Shown: positions 35,157-50,193, numbered from the stretch's first letter. The stretch: DNA of 64,000 bases from Bombyx mori (GCF_030269925.1 NC_085129.1:15925501-15989500), one strand, 5' to 3'. Translations and numbers: made by a program. The notes: generated from the sequence alone by a model not told the origin.

Positions 35157-37235
35157 TAGGGATGATTGATATTTATCGATGTTGAATAAACATCGATGTT
35201 TTGGTTTCGATAATATCGATGTTATGAGAATAAAATATCGAACTATCGAAACGACCATATTATTATATCTTTTAGGGCCACTAACTGTGGAGAGCTACTA
35301 CCGTAGTCTCTATGCCTCACATACTCCCAAACCCTTTGCCCACCCAGAGAATGATCACCGAGCCCCCTTAGTCCGCCACTATACGGAAGACATACCCGAC
35401 GTCAGTATAGAAGAAATAAGGGGTGCTTTGGAATAGTTTAAAGTTTAAAAATAACAGAGCTACAGGAGATGACGGAATCAGTACAGAATTGTTCTCAACC
35501 AATTATGCACAACGCTCAACACCGTCATCCAAAAAACGACTAGACCGGAAGCCTGGAGCAAGGGTACTGTCATTCTGTTCTTTAAAAAGGGAGACCGTGC
35601 TCTGCTCAAGAACTACAGAGCTATTTCACTTCTTAGCCAAATTTATAAGCTGTTCTCGAAAGTCCTTACAAATCGCTTGGCCTCTAGACTTAACGAGTTC
35701 CAACCTCCGGAGCAGGCTGGGTTTCGCAAAGGCTACAGTACGCTAGACCACATCCACATGCTGAGACAGGTTATTCAGAAGACTGAAGAATACAATCGTC
35801 CTCTGTGTCTCGCGTTTGTGGACTACAAAAAAGCCTTCGACTCCGTCGAAACTTGGGCTGTTCTGGAATTCATACAGCGATGCCTAGTCGATTATCGATA
35901 CGTTGAGGTGTTGAAGAGTTTATATAAAGCTGCCAAAATGACAGTCCAGATTCAAAACCAGCAGACAATCCCGATTGAGCTTCACAGAGGGGTGCGACAG
36001 GGTGACGTTATATCGCCGAAACTGTTCACTGCTGCTCCCGAGGATGTCTTCAAGACTCTGGACTGGAGTAAGCTGGGCATTTATGTCAATGGCTAGCATC
36101 TCTCACACCTCCTCCAACTCCACATATCGTTATAATGGCAGAGTCGCTGAAAGATCTCAGCTGTATGCTGGTTGAGCTCAATGCCGCGTCACGACGTGTT
36201 GGTCTGGGAATGAATCTGGACAAAACTAAGGTCATGTTCAACGACCATATTATCCTGGACCGGTAATAGTCGAATTCGCGGTACTCGAAGTTGTGTCAGA
36301 ATACACATATCTAAGCCAAATTGTTCAGCTAGGCAGGGCCAACTTTGAGAAGGAAGCTGATAGGTGCATACAGTTGGTCTGGGCTGCGTATGGAAAGCTC
36401 CGTCATATTTTAAACTCAGCAATCCCGCAATGCCTAAAGACAAAAGTCTTCGAAGCTTGCGTGCTGCATGTCATGACATATGGTGCTGAAACGTGGACAT
36501 TGACCGTAGGCCTGGTCCGTAAGTTCAAAGTCGTTCAGCGTGCTATGGAAAGGTGTATGCTCGGAGTTTATTTGATGGATCGAGTCAGAAATGAAGAAAT
36601 CCATCAAAGAACCAAAGTAACCGACATAGCCCTAAAGATTAGCAAGCGGAAATGGCAATGGGCCGGACATACATGTCGCAGAAGCGATGGCCGTTGGAGC
36701 AGAAGTGTTCTGGACTGGAGACCACGTACCGGTAAGCGCAGCGTTGGGCGTCCCCTTGCCCGTTGGACCGGTAGCTTGCGGCGATATGCTGGGAGAGATT
36801 GGATGCGGAAGGCGGAGGATCGTTCATTGCGGCGGACTATGGGAGAGGCCTACATCCAGCGTGGAGAGCTACAGGTTGATGATGAACTGTGGATGTACTT
36901 TCTAGCTAGTGAGTCCCTAGATAGTACAACTTTTTTAAACTAGATGACCCTGATTAACGTAATCGAAGTAAGCCGTACTACATAAATGTGTGTAATTAAG
37001 GAAACGTATACTGTGAAGTGTGATGTCGGAGTCAAGTCCAATAATTAAACCCCCGCTTATAATCCGTAAAACGTTGTTTTAATAAAAACGATTAATAAAT
37101 AAAATAGACAGCTTTATTTCCTCCCAAAAACATCGATGTTTTTAGAAGTCGATTTTTTGCTATCGATTTGTATCGTACATCGATAATTTTAAATCGATGT
37201 CAACATCGATGTTTTTCTAATACCGATCATCCCTA
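35157..37235. mobile_element. hAT-like inverted-repeat element with an RTE-like retrotransposon fragment inside
   Basis: The ends are inverted: TAGGGATGATTGATAT at 35157 and, on the opposite strand at 37235, TAGGGATGATCGGTAT. Both ends are followed by arrays of the palindromic word ATCGAT (about 35175-35250 and 37130-37220). Outside lie gttcagtg (35149-35156) and gttgagtg (37236-37243), matching at 7 of 8 positions, as expected for a hAT target-site duplication. The interior (about 35275-36945) is not a transposase but a reverse-transcriptase fragment, described separately. Superfamily assignment rests on duplication length and end sequence only. Confidence 0.6.
35273..36943 (+). pseudogene. 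Broken non-LTR retrotransposon (RTE-like) reverse transcriptase
   Basis: Reading frames with typical non-LTR RT blocks: NNRATGDDGI, then after a frameshift an NYRAISLLSQIYKLFSKVL-like stretch, QAGFRKGYSTLDHI, AFVDYKKAFDSVE and HRGVRQGDVISPKLF, and a C-terminal region (36293-36943) with TYGAETWTLT and KWQWAGHTCRR. The open parts are 35179-35436, 35423-35746, 35677-36096 and 36293-36943. Frameshifts and stops separate them, and the stretch where the catalytic FADD motif should lie (near 36095-36145) is disrupted. There is no endonuclease domain, so the copy is 5'-truncated and inactive. It lies wholly within the 35157-37235 inverted-repeat element. Confidence 0.85.
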
Positions 37236-37243
37236 GTTGAGTG

Positions 37244-39151
37244 TTGCTGTATATATTTAGTTTTATTTTTATGGCATAGAAGCATCTGTAAATACTTCAA
37301 CCTTACAGCAGAAACCTCCACCGAAGCGCCAACCACGACTGTACCAAGCTTCAACTAACAATAGTATAAACGGGTCAGGAATTCGTTAAGGATACATTGA
37401 TATTTATAGAAATATTTGTAGTATTTGTAACGAATAGTATTACTAATGGAAAGTTAAGACATTCATTACAGATTCATCCAATAATTACCCAATCCAAGCA
37501 CAATAGCATCATGTAGATTAACAACCTTATACCGCCGCCTTTTAGAAACTCATAAAGGCCCCCACAGATAATAAAGTCTTTGTCATATTTTAGACAAGTC
37601 ATTTACAAAAATAAGTCTGAAAATTGATATAAAAATAATAAACGCACTACTAAACCATAAAAGTACTTATAATTATTTATTAATTACTATGCAATATTTA
37701 AATTCTTTTCTCCGTTGCGCTGGCGAAAAGACTACTTAATCTTTACTCTTTAAGCCGTAAAGCATGCCTGCATGACTGGATGGCATGCAGGCACTGCTCA
37801 TGATTGCAACATGTCTCACCAACAGTATTTTAGGAAATTAAATAACATGTGAAGACACTATAAGAAAGTGTTGTTGTATCGAAAACGTATCAGTCGCATA
37901 TTCGCCAATCAATTCGAATCTTTTGAAAAATAGCCTAACGGACTATTCTTAAAAAGTTTTTCTGACCTTATCCACTTACAAATAACAAGCTCAATTCTTA
38001 CAAAAACTCAATTTGCAATCACAGTCTAGGAATACTGGAATAATTTCATGATTGGTTTATATTTAATGATTAGTTTATTAATTAGACCATTCAGTAAAAC
38101 TCCGATCAGCAGCCTAAATAATTTTACACATTATAGAAAGAAAGTGAGAAATAGTAAATGAATTTCATATTTGATAAGAATTAAATTCGAATTTTAATTT
38201 GAATAATTTGCGACATAGGGTTACACCACATCACGCAACCTAACCTTTATAGAGAAAGGAGAAAAGGAAGACATTAGGTAGTAGCTTCAGATCATAGATA
38301 AATAACTTCCACTTAACATGACTTCAGAGCCACCAAGATTTTGCATATCCCTGCTTTAATGAACATTATAATATGTAACACTCTTTTAATTTCTGTGTTA
38401 AGTCGGGACAGCTGTCATGGTGCCATAGAACCAGGTAACATGGAGAGTCGGTTGTGTAATCATATAAAATACAGTTTGTTGGACACGACAAGGAGTAAGA
38501 ATGACTTTGTTTAGAAATTTTAGTGGCCGAGCTCATCACGAAGATGAGAGGACATATAGAAGAATGAAATTTGATGAAAACAAAAAAACCTTATATAGTC
38601 GTTAGACTAAAAATGAACTATGCACCTTTAAAAAAACCGTTTCAAAATCATATTGGCAAAATATAAAAAAAGAAATGAAAACTATCATTTGAAAAAAAGG
38701 AAAAAATAACTTCGTCCTATGAAAAACTCATAAACCAGAAATAGTTTTCTTGAAAAATAGTTACATTACATTCGTGATTATAGACGGCACTTTAAAAAGC
38801 TAGGTGTCAAAGATTTTCTGCGAGAATATCCCTGCCAGAGTTTTGTTACGCCAGAACTTAAACACGCTTAAGTAATAAGTATTAATAAGTAGTAAGTATA
38901 AAGTATTAAGTATAAATTTCATTAAAAATCATATTCATGACGAAAAAAGGTAGATTTATCTTAAAAAATGAAAAAGTTCTAAAATATATTTTTATATGCT
39001 AGTAACATTTAAAATTTTCAAATTTCAAATTCGGTTGCAAAGGGAAGATCGCCATTCACATTAATTTTTAAGTTCTTGTTATTTATTGTAATCATTTTCG
39101 TTTTAACTTTATTCTGTATATACATCGGTTATAATAATTTATACTATCACA
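37244..39151. other. Upstream region of importin alpha, no other gene seen
   Basis: AT-rich sequence without recognised repeats. The importin alpha promoter must lie at its right end, but no TATA or initiator arrangement was clear enough to call. Confidence 0.4.
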
Positions 39152-42100
39152 ATGGCTGAACGAACCTCGAGATTGTCATCGTACAAAAACGCCGGTCAGG
39201 GTACCACAGTAAGTTATTTTAAATTCTAAACTTGAAATCTTACTTCAAAGGTACATACCACATAATATTTTAAACTCAGAATAGCTTAAGATTTAAATTT
39301 TATCAGTATATTTAATTTATTATTTATTTATTTTGAAATGTTGGAAGGTAGATTAAAATAATTATTTCACTTTTCCATGCATTCTCATACAATGCTTACC
39401 TTAACACCCAAATGCGGTTTTACCTCGGATGTCATCTACATTAAAATAATTAAATAAGTCTTTACCTACGTACATACACAAAATAATATATTTTTTCCAA
39501 ATACAACAATCAATAAGTCCTAAACTAGTGAGTTTTTTTTTTTGTCAAGGTTACAGAATAATACTGACTATTAATGAATATTACTAAAGGTCCAATATGT
39601 TTATCAAAACACTAAGTGTTGAATATCAAATATCGCATTAAATTATGGCTTCCACGATCTCCATTTCATTCTGTCATGTTTGTTTGATATTAACAGAGTC
39701 TTAATTAATTTTTCACTATCTCTCTGTAGTCTGCATAATTAGACAAAAGAAAACAGATACTGTAGCAATCATAATAAAAAGTTGTTACAATTGTGAGCCA
39801 AGATTCTGTAAAAGATCATCAGGGCTCATGTTACATATTTGCAGACCTCATAGGTAGCTTTGAATTTTAAAAATCAACAGGAGTTGCGTCGCAAACGTGC
39901 AGAGCTCAGTGTGGCGTTACGAAAACAGGCTCGAGATGAACAACTCCTTAAGAGGCGTGCAATGTCCCCGGAGACTGAAACTCCTGTGGAAACAGAGAAA
40001 GTCATGACGCCTGAAGAAATTCTGGAGGGTATTTTTTCTTATTATATTTTTGCTGTTATGTCTCTAGATTGGCAAATGACAAACACAAGTGCCTGTTGTT
40101 GTGAAGCAACTACTAATATCTATAAATATTTGCTTATGCTGTAGTCTCCAACAACTTCAACACTGTGTAATAAAATTGAATCAGCCTTTTTATTTGTCTT
40201 CTTATACAGAATAAACCCTTGTATCATTGAGTTGTTGTTAGCGTCATACATCTTTTGTCTTTTGGATGTGCAATCATTAGTACTGTTCAAATCTCAGGTG
40301 TCATGCTAAGCAGCTCTTCTCTATGACTTGTTGTACATTACTCAAAACACATTCTGTTGTACATTGAAAGCACCTTTTCAAAATTATTAAAATCAGTCAA
40401 TTTATTTCAATTCATACAGAACTCAAATCACAAGACCTAACCAGAAAGACAAATGCAGCACGAGCAGCTCGCAGAATGCTGTCTCGCGAACAGAAACCAC
40501 CCATCTCTATTATGGTTAATGCAGGAGTCATTAAGCCTTTGGTTGAAGCTTTGGATCATGATGAATGGTAAAACCTTTTAATCTCTCTATCTAACGTGTC
40601 TATTATTATGGAAGAAATTTGCTTACAAAAGTGGAGTTCTAAGGAACTGGCTGGATTTTTTGTAGTATCAAAATACCAAAGCACACCATTTATACACTTT
40701 TCAGACGTTGAGATATTAGACTAAAATGTAAATTGCTTCAGAATAATGGCCATCCTGTCTATTTGCTCCATTACTAAACTGGACATAGTTAAGCCACACA
40801 ATTCACTTAAGCTCAATTCCTTGAAAACATGTGCAGATCAAGTTAAGCATCAGGATATTTTTTTTAATTATAATATAAGAAAATCTATTTTATTAATTAA
40901 AAATAATGAAATAAATGGTCAACTGGTCAACTTATGATACGCAGGACACGCCTTAATAAAACGGTTTCCATAAAATCAGTCTATATGAATCTCAATTACA
41001 CAGATTGTTTTCTCAAACCTATTTTTCTTTATGGTTAGCATTTACAATTGGTAAAATAAGTAAATGGTTATGTATTACAGTAGCGATCTACAGTTTGAAG
41101 CAGCATGGGCTCTCACCAATATTGCTTCAGGCACCCGACAACATACCATGGCTGTTGTTGATGTAAGTATCGCATTATCCAACACTCTAGTTTGGTAATT
41201 ATCATAACTGGAAAGTTTTAATGTCAGCACACATAGTTCTTCAGAGCTGATGATTGGACTGCTCATGTTAATAAACCCATATGTCAGATAACTTTAACAT
41301 TAGCAGAAAACAATTATGCAAAATTAAACATTAGTACTTGTCATTTTGAAGCAGCAATAAGTGCCATGTTACAACACAAAATCAACATTTAAAAGTTCAG
41401 ATGTTGTTACACTGAGCGTATGGCCCACCTGTGAGTGGTTACTGTCGCCCATGGACTTCAGCAATGCCTAGGGCAGACTCAAGTCACTGCCATCATTAAA
41501 TATATACTGCCAGTGCAACAACTAATTATGGTTTCATTATGTCAAATTCTAAATGGGCAATGAAAGTTTTGTGGTAGGCAGTGGGCAAGTGTACTTCTGG
41601 TATAGCTTCTGAGCAATTGTAACCACTTACCATGATATGCTAAAATTTACAAGACAATCAAATTAAAGCAAATTATTATTTACTAATATTTTAGGGTGGA
41701 GCTGTACCCAAACTAATAAGCCTTTTAGGTCAAGGCGGTGTGGTCGGAGAACAGTGCGCATGGGCACTGGGGAACATAGCTGGAGACGGCCCGGAGACTA
41801 GAGATATGATCCTAAATGCAGGAATAATGCAGGCCTTGGTGCCACTTCTAAATGCACAAACTCCAACCAGTCAACTGAGAATAGCTGTTTGGACTTACAG
41901 TAACCTTTGCAGGTATTTCGTTCTATCTAGCAAATAATATCAAGGCTTAAGTTTGATAATTTTTATTTTGATTGCTCTTTTATGGGTTAGTAACATCATT
42001 TTGTATATTTTTCATGTTATTCTTGCTTGTTCTCATGCTTTACAGTTCGGTAGTTCAGTTGTGGAAAAAATGGAGGACTTTTAGTAGACACTTATACAGA

Positions 42101-45100
42101 CTCTCATCACGTCTCACCTCCAGTGTTAGCTTACTTGTACCAAACAATTTCCCAAATAGCTGTACCTTTCAATGAGGCTGTCAAATTTGAATTCGTCACC
42201 AAATGTTTCTCAGATTTGTTAAAAAAAATAATCAATATGTTATATTTTTCTTGTTCATTTCTAGAAACAAAAACCCTCTAGTGCAATTCGATCTTGTAGC
42301 CCCGGCTCTACCTTACATTTCTGATTTATTGGAAATATCAGATCAAGATGTGCTTGGTAAGTAATGTTTACTGTAAAAGTAATTTCTTCATTATACACCC
42401 TACTCAAGATAAACATAACATGCTTACTATTTCAGCGGACTCATGCTGGGCATTGTCATATCTGACAGACGGCCCCAATGAGCGCATAGAAGGGGTGCAG
42501 ACTACCAGACATCTGCTGCCGCGTCTCGTTTCTCTACTAGAACACCCAGCACCTGCAGTCGCCACACCAGCACTGCGAGCTTTAGGAAATATGCTCACCG
42601 GCTCAGATATACAGGTACTGAAGCAAATTTAACTTCTTGTGCAATGAGGCAATTTTCAACTTCAGGCTTTAGTTTATATACTTATAGTTTATTACTTTAT
42701 ATACAGTTTTTACTGGTGGTAGGACCTCTTGTGAGTCCGCGTGGGTGGGTTCCACCACTCTGCCTATTTCTGCCGTGAATCAGTAATGCATTTCGGTTTA
42801 GAAGTGTGGGACAGTCCTTGTAACTATACTTGAGACCTTAGAACGTATATCTCAAGGTGGGTGGCGCATTTACGTTGTGGATGTCTATGGGCTCCAGTAA
42901 CCACTTAACACTGTGGGCTGTGAGCTCGTCCACCCAACTAAGCAATAAAAAATATATATATTCATGTCTCTATGATATTACAACTGATTACATCCTTGAT
43001 ACATGAGAGTGAAGTACCCCTGATTCAGTTCTTGTTCAAACCAAAAATATTGTCAGCTAGTGGCAGAAATACATAGGAAAGGGGGAGCAATTCTTCTTTC
43101 TCTAGTTCTCTACCAATGATAAAGCTACACTGAAAAAATAAAACTTCTAATCTAATAGCATCATAATTTTTTCAAATTGTCTGACTTTCTTAATTTCCCT
43201 ATGGTTTAACATGATCGATAAGAAACACTTTTCGGCTTAAACTTCTTATAGTAATTAAATGATTAGATTAATCATAACTGTTAAATGATTAGATTAATCA
43301 TAACTGAACATCTTTTGTAATTAATTTCTGACATTTTTGTGACAAGCTTAGGATCTTATTATATATCTGTTCCTAATTTTATTCATTTCTATTTTATTGT
43401 GTTGTTAGTAATAGATATAATGTTAATAATTTATTTATACATTGATAATTTGATCATGTGATGCTGTGCTACTGAATACCTATTTAGTTCACTTTGTTCT
43501 TTGTGTGATGATTTAGTTTAACTTTTAATTAGATAATTTTACTTATTTATCATATAACTTGATTTTGTTAAGTTTTTATTTTGTCAGATAGAATTTTTTG
43601 TTTGATAGCTTATTTAGGTGTGATATTTGAGCGATTTCATTTTTTTTCACATTTAAGAAATATTTTCAAACCACAAGAATGCCTCCACTCACATTGAAAT
43701 AGGATCGGATATTTTATCTAGACTGATTTTTTCTGGAAAACTTAACATTACTACCCTTAATAACCTTAACTGGATGTTACAGACAGACCGTTGCCTGGAT
43801 GCCGACTGCCTTAAACCCATAAGTCGTCTCCTGTCTGCATCTCCTGCTCTCAGTAAGGAAGCTGCGTGGGCTTGCAGCAACGTGTTCGCGGGAACAGCAC
43901 CACAGATACAGAGAGCTATCGACAGCGGGGTGCTGGAGCCAATCGCTAGGGTCCTGGTGCATCATGACATCAAGTGTGTACCTCTGAGGAAATTGTATTT
44001 GATTATTACATACATATTAATACCACACAAATTTTAAACAAGGTTAAATAAACCTCTTAAATCTATTTTTTTTTAATGTAGATATCTTAATAGAATAATT
44101 TAGTTACATAAACAGTTAAATATACACGAAAATAACATAAAAGCAAAATTAATCAAAGTTAAATCAATTCATACAGGAATCTATTTGTGAAATTACTTGC
44201 CAAATAACAAACAAAATGATGCACTTTATGACAACACTTCCTTTATCTTTTGAGCATATGTTCACCATTTATTCATTTCTTTTTATTCTTAGAGTTTGAA
44301 AAGTATCAATTGTTATGTACGCTGTTCTGGTCCCAAAAAAGTTTTATTTTAATGATATTTGATGTTTTATACAAAATGGTTTAAGCATTGAAATTGTTCA
44401 TATTGCTCATCAGTCTTAGTAGTTGAGTGCATCATTTGAAGGTCGCATCATTGCTAAGGACCAACACTAAAACCCTAGAAATAGTAAGAAACCTGATTAC
44501 ATTGAAGGGGCGCCCAGTCCATATTAAAATTATTTGTTTCAGCCAATGACTAGATTACAGTCACGAGATGTCGAATATTTATTATTTCTGTCCAACTTCT
44601 TTTTTGCTTTTAAATTTGAATTTTTTTTATTGAATCATATTCAATTAACTAACACAGGTGCCAGAAGGAAGCGGCCTGGGCCATTACAAACCTGTGTCTT
44701 GGAGGCACCCCTGAACAACTGGACGCCATGCTGTCCTGTGATATTCTGTCGCCGTACTGCGCCCTGCTCCAGGCCAGGGATCACCGAGCCATCATCGTAG
44801 TGCTGGATGGACTCACTCATCTATTGCAGGTATGGTGAATATTTAAGAAAATTCAAAACCAAAAGTTACATAATTAATCCAACTCCTGCAATAGTTATAC
44901 ACTACAACTAACGATACCCTACACCTGGAGGTAGTATTCACCATTCTTTCTTACTGAGTTGCTCAGTATTGTAACACCAAAAGTCTATTGCTGTTCACTA
45001 TTTTCCGACCTTTTTTCAATAAGAACATGACCGTGGCTTAAAATTTAAATTCTAATTGAATCAGAGTGTACATTTGCTTCGTAACTGAATTTGGCTATTG

Positions 45101-46439
45101 GTAATTATCTGGATAACGAAAGCTTCTTAATGTGTTGGTCGAGGCTATTTTCTATTATTCTTATTAGCGAGTATACTCATGAACTGTATGAACAATAAAA
45201 ATGTGTAATAAAAATTAAACCCGCAAATTGTAATTTGCGTAATTACTGATGGTAGGACCTCTTGTGAGTCCGCGCGGGTAGATACCACCACCCTGCCTAT
45301 TTCTGCCGTGAAGCAGTAATGCGTTTTGGTTTGAAGGGTGGGGCAACCGTTATAACTATACTGAGACCTTAGAACTTATATCTCAAGGTGGGTGGCGCAT
45401 TTACGTTGTAGATGTCTATGGGCTCCAGTAACCACTTAACACCAATCAGGTGGGCTGTGAGCTTGTCCACCCATCTAAGCAATAAAAAATAAATAAAACG
45501 TAAAACATTAAACTACAAGTAAATGTGATTGTGATGGGACCGAGTGAAGATTGACATACAGGCACGATCCTCAGCATTGAGGGAACGCCCAGAAAGAAAT
45601 GTGATTATTCATTTGAGTAACTGCACTCTGTCCGTCACAACTGCACACTGCGTCTTGTTCATAGGCTGCGGCGAAATACGATCAAGTTAGAGGAATGTGC
45701 ATAAAGTTGGAAGAGATTGGCGCTCTGGACCAAATTGAGAACCTACAACAACATGAAAATGAACAGGTGTGTATTACTTCCTGTGTATAGATAACGGATC
45801 ATGCTTTTAGAAACGTTTTTTGGCCCACTGAGTAAAATGCAGATGAAGTAGTACAAAGTTTTCTCGTTGTTAATACTATTGTTACTAAGAAATACATACT
45901 CAACATAATGGTTACGAAACACTTCACAAAGAAGAAATGACGGTTATTGTGGGTGTTTGTGTTAAAAAATGGTCCACTATTCTGCTTACCTCTGTCGCTA
46001 AGCAGTCATATGTTAAGTCATTATGCATAAGTATTGAGAACTGGACTTAGTATCTCCGGACACATTCCGGTATATGGACTTCTATAAACACTTAAAACTG
46101 TGTCACCCGTGAGCACTTTTACCCCTGACAAGCAATAAAAATATTCAAATATTCTTAACCAATTATATAGGATTATAAATAGGATTTTCTTAATCTATCA
46201 TGATTCGAAACACGATTCGCAACTATAGAATTAATTACCATAATAAATTCAGAATAATATTTTTAAGACAGCAGTTGAGTATATTCCAGTTGATGAGAAT
46301 TATGAACCAACAGATTTACAAGAAGAGCATCCACATCCTGGACTCCTACTTTATGGAGGAGGAGGACGCCAGCACGCAGCCCGCTCACGACCACGAGCAG
46401 TATCAGTTCAGGACAAATGATGCAGCCATACACTTCTAG
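39152..46439 (+). CDS. Importin subunit alpha (karyopherin alpha), complete
   Basis: Eleven exons: 39152-39208, 39881-40028, 40420-40567, 41081-41162, 41695-41912, 42265-42356, 42436-42614, 43783-43973, 44658-44829, 45665-45766, 46314-46439. All introns are GT/AG, phases agree, total 1515 nt = 504 residues plus TAG. The N terminus has the importin-beta-binding domain ([16 protein letters not shown], then LLKRR). Armadillo repeats follow, with the NLS-binding Trp/Asn pairs in [46 protein letters not shown] and [14 protein letters not shown], and the family signatures [17 protein letters not shown] and [10 protein letters not shown]. The C-terminal [15 protein letters not shown] segment (here [18 protein letters not shown]) and an acidic tail match the export-factor (CAS) binding end. 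It carries NLS cargo to importin beta for entry through the nuclear pore. The sequence is divergent, and I cannot assign it firmly to the alpha-1, -2 or -3 clade. Confidence 0.95.
41415..41500 (-). repeat. Retroposon family 3 fragment, diverged
   Basis: gagcgtatggcccacctgtg, gtggttactgtcgcccatgg and agcaatgcctagggcagact, in an intron of importin alpha. Confidence 0.6.
42713..42958 (+). repeat. Bm1-like SINE in importin alpha intron
   Basis: actggtggtaggacctcttg through ctcgtccacccaactaagca and an A-rich run, between exons 42436-42614 and 43783-43973. Confidence 0.85.
43255..43306. repeat. Perfect 26-base tandem duplication
   Basis: ttaaatgattagattaatca plus taactg occurs twice in succession (43255-43280, 43281-43306), in an importin alpha intron. 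Confidence 0.9.
45198..45500 (+). repeat. Bm1-like SINE in importin alpha intron
   Basis: Extends 5' past the usual truncation point (aataaaaattaaacccgcaa) but lacks the tRNA-like boxes; tail cttgtccacccatctaagca. Confidence 0.85.
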
Positions 46440-47155
46440 ATAACTGCAAGTTTTGTTTCAGAAGGGTGCAGTAAGCAAGGTGACAAAAAAATCTAATTTA
46501 TTGAATGAAGGGTTTGTCACTAACTTACACAATACTCAGTGCCTAAATCTGAGCACAATCGAAAACTACTTTTCTTTAAATATTGCTAACAATAACCAAT
46601 TTAAGATGAATGTAAATTATTCATACAGTCCCAAGTCAAAGCAATTAGACAATAACTTCTATTTCAACTAATCAATTAAATGTTATATATCCAAACACAT
46701 TATTTCTTGTATTTTTTTATTTTTACATTAATTCCTAAATTATGTGAACCATTTTAGTGTATAAGCTTGCTTGCACCAGTCACAGTCTTGTCTAATTTTC
46801 GTAGAACAATTGTATGTTCCCGTTTGAAGACTGTTATACCAAAGCTAACATAAATACATTGTAATGTTCATTTTCTCTATTTTAATGTCAAGATCTTGTG
46901 GCTTTGATATACATGTTTATATCTACAGTAGTCAAAAATACATTGTTCATAAATTTCACTAAACAGCAATATTGTATATTAGATAGATTGGAAGCCACAA
47001 TGGGAGTAATGAGTCCATTTGGTTCCCAATATTTCAAAAGCACAACATGAGTAATCGTAGTTGAGTAATAGAATTTGTTTAGAAATCATAGTATTATTGT
47101 GATGAAAAGTTGTTAAGAATCTTTTTTATATTTTTGTCTTTTAAGCTATTTTTAT

Positions 47156-47161
47156 AATAAA
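47156..47161 (+). terminator. Poly(A) signal, probable 3' end of importin alpha
   Basis: Canonical AATAAA about 715 bases after the importin alpha stop codon, in AT-rich sequence. The 3' untranslated region would then be roughly 46440-47180. Nothing else in this stretch looks coding, although 46453-46671 is open by chance. Confidence 0.45.
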
Positions 47162-47896
47162 GTACCTGAAAAATTAAATAGCACTTATTATTACAGTTTT
47201 GGTCGGTGAGTCATGCAACATTGATGGCACTCCTCTGATAGCAGAGAGGCACATTAAGCTGATAATTAATTCAAGCTGCTATCATGATTTTATTGAGTTT
47301 ATACGAGAAGAGTTGAGTAGCAAATTTTTCAGTCAGTGGACCTGTCTGATTTGTATGTTGTGTCGGTTGCAACCATGCTGCTACAGTGAGGGTAGATCTT
47401 TCATTCATAAACTGCATGCACGCACACACATGCAAGTCTTCCCTCGAACACAGTAGCAAGTGATAGGGCCAGAGCCATCAATTTTAATATTTATTTTATT
47501 TACCTTGAGGTGAGGAGGGAGTGTCTTAAAGAGAATTGGATTAACTGTGTGAATGAAGAGTATGAGTTCAAGAGATAACATATGATAAGCTTTGACTAAA
47601 AAAATAAGTGTGGGAAAGTGACTGTTGTACTATAGAACTGGGACTCATCTCAAAGTGGACAATGGAGTCGAATACAGAGCACTCCATCTATGAACTTTTA
47701 TTCATTGTGGTTTATTCAGAGAGAGGCAGTATTGAACAATTCATTACAAAATATGTTAGATGCTGTTCAAGATAAACTGTGATCTTCTATCAATAAAACA
47801 TGTATCCAGGTAACTAATGTTTCAAAGGATGTTCTAAAAATAAAACTGTTTGTAAAAAATCACATTTATTATTATTTAATTACAACTAAGCTAAAA

Positions 47897-49562
<1,666 letters not shown>

Positions 49563-49635
49563 TTAATGTAGCAGAATAAATAAGATGCAAGTCACAACAC
49601 AACTGTCACGTAAAATGTAAATTCACAACAATAAA

Positions 49636-50193
49636 CAGTGTTGCCAGATGACCGTGCGAATTTCCCCCCAACTTTTTTCGAAAACCCCCCGAAAATAGGC
49701 TTTTTGAAGAAAAAAACCCCCAAAACAGTTTTTACTTATTTTAAAGAAGAAATAAAAAACCAAAAGGATTCTTTTATTTTTTAATCAAGCTATCCCTATA
49801 ACTTCAACCATCTCTAAGCAATTATCACGATCATATTCACTTTCGTTATTATTATTTAAAGCATACTCGTTTTCGAAGTTAAAGATATTTAACAAGTCCG
49901 ATGTGGGAACAAAATTTATACATCTATTTGGCAGTGAAGATCGAATCCTGAGAACCGCTTCGGCAGTTTCTATTGCTATTTGGTTGCATTATTTGTCCTT
50001 TATAATATTGACTTGTAAATAGTATAGTAGACTATAATTATTCTAATAGTAATTGCAAATTGATACTCAAAAAACCTCCGAAACTTCTCCCAACTAACTT
50101 TTTCCCCCCGAATGTCCCCCCAAAGAATCTTTCTCCCCCAGAGTCGAAAAACCCCCCAAATTTGCAGGGAATCCCCCCCATCTGGCAACTGTG
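49636..50193. mobile_element. hAT-like element (558 bp) upstream of SEM1
   Basis: The left end is CAGTGTTGCCAGATG; the right end on the opposite strand is CACAGTTGCCAGATG. It is bounded by a perfect 8-base direct repeat acaataaa (49628-49635 and 50194-50201), the hAT-type duplication. The minus strand near 49800-49990 can be read with residues such as AIETAEAVLRIRSSL and LLNIFNFENEY, loosely like the C-terminal dimerisation region of hAT transposases. That similarity is weak. Homopolymeric C/G tracts lie just inside both ends. Confidence 0.7.

Noticed and set aside
46200..46439. Apparent independent 79-codon gene
   Set aside because: Only 46314-46439 matches importin alpha and joins in phase with the previous exon; the upstream part is intron.
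46453..46671. 72-codon open frame after importin alpha
   Set aside because: Asn/Ser-rich low-complexity translation within the presumed 3' untranslated region; no family resemblance.
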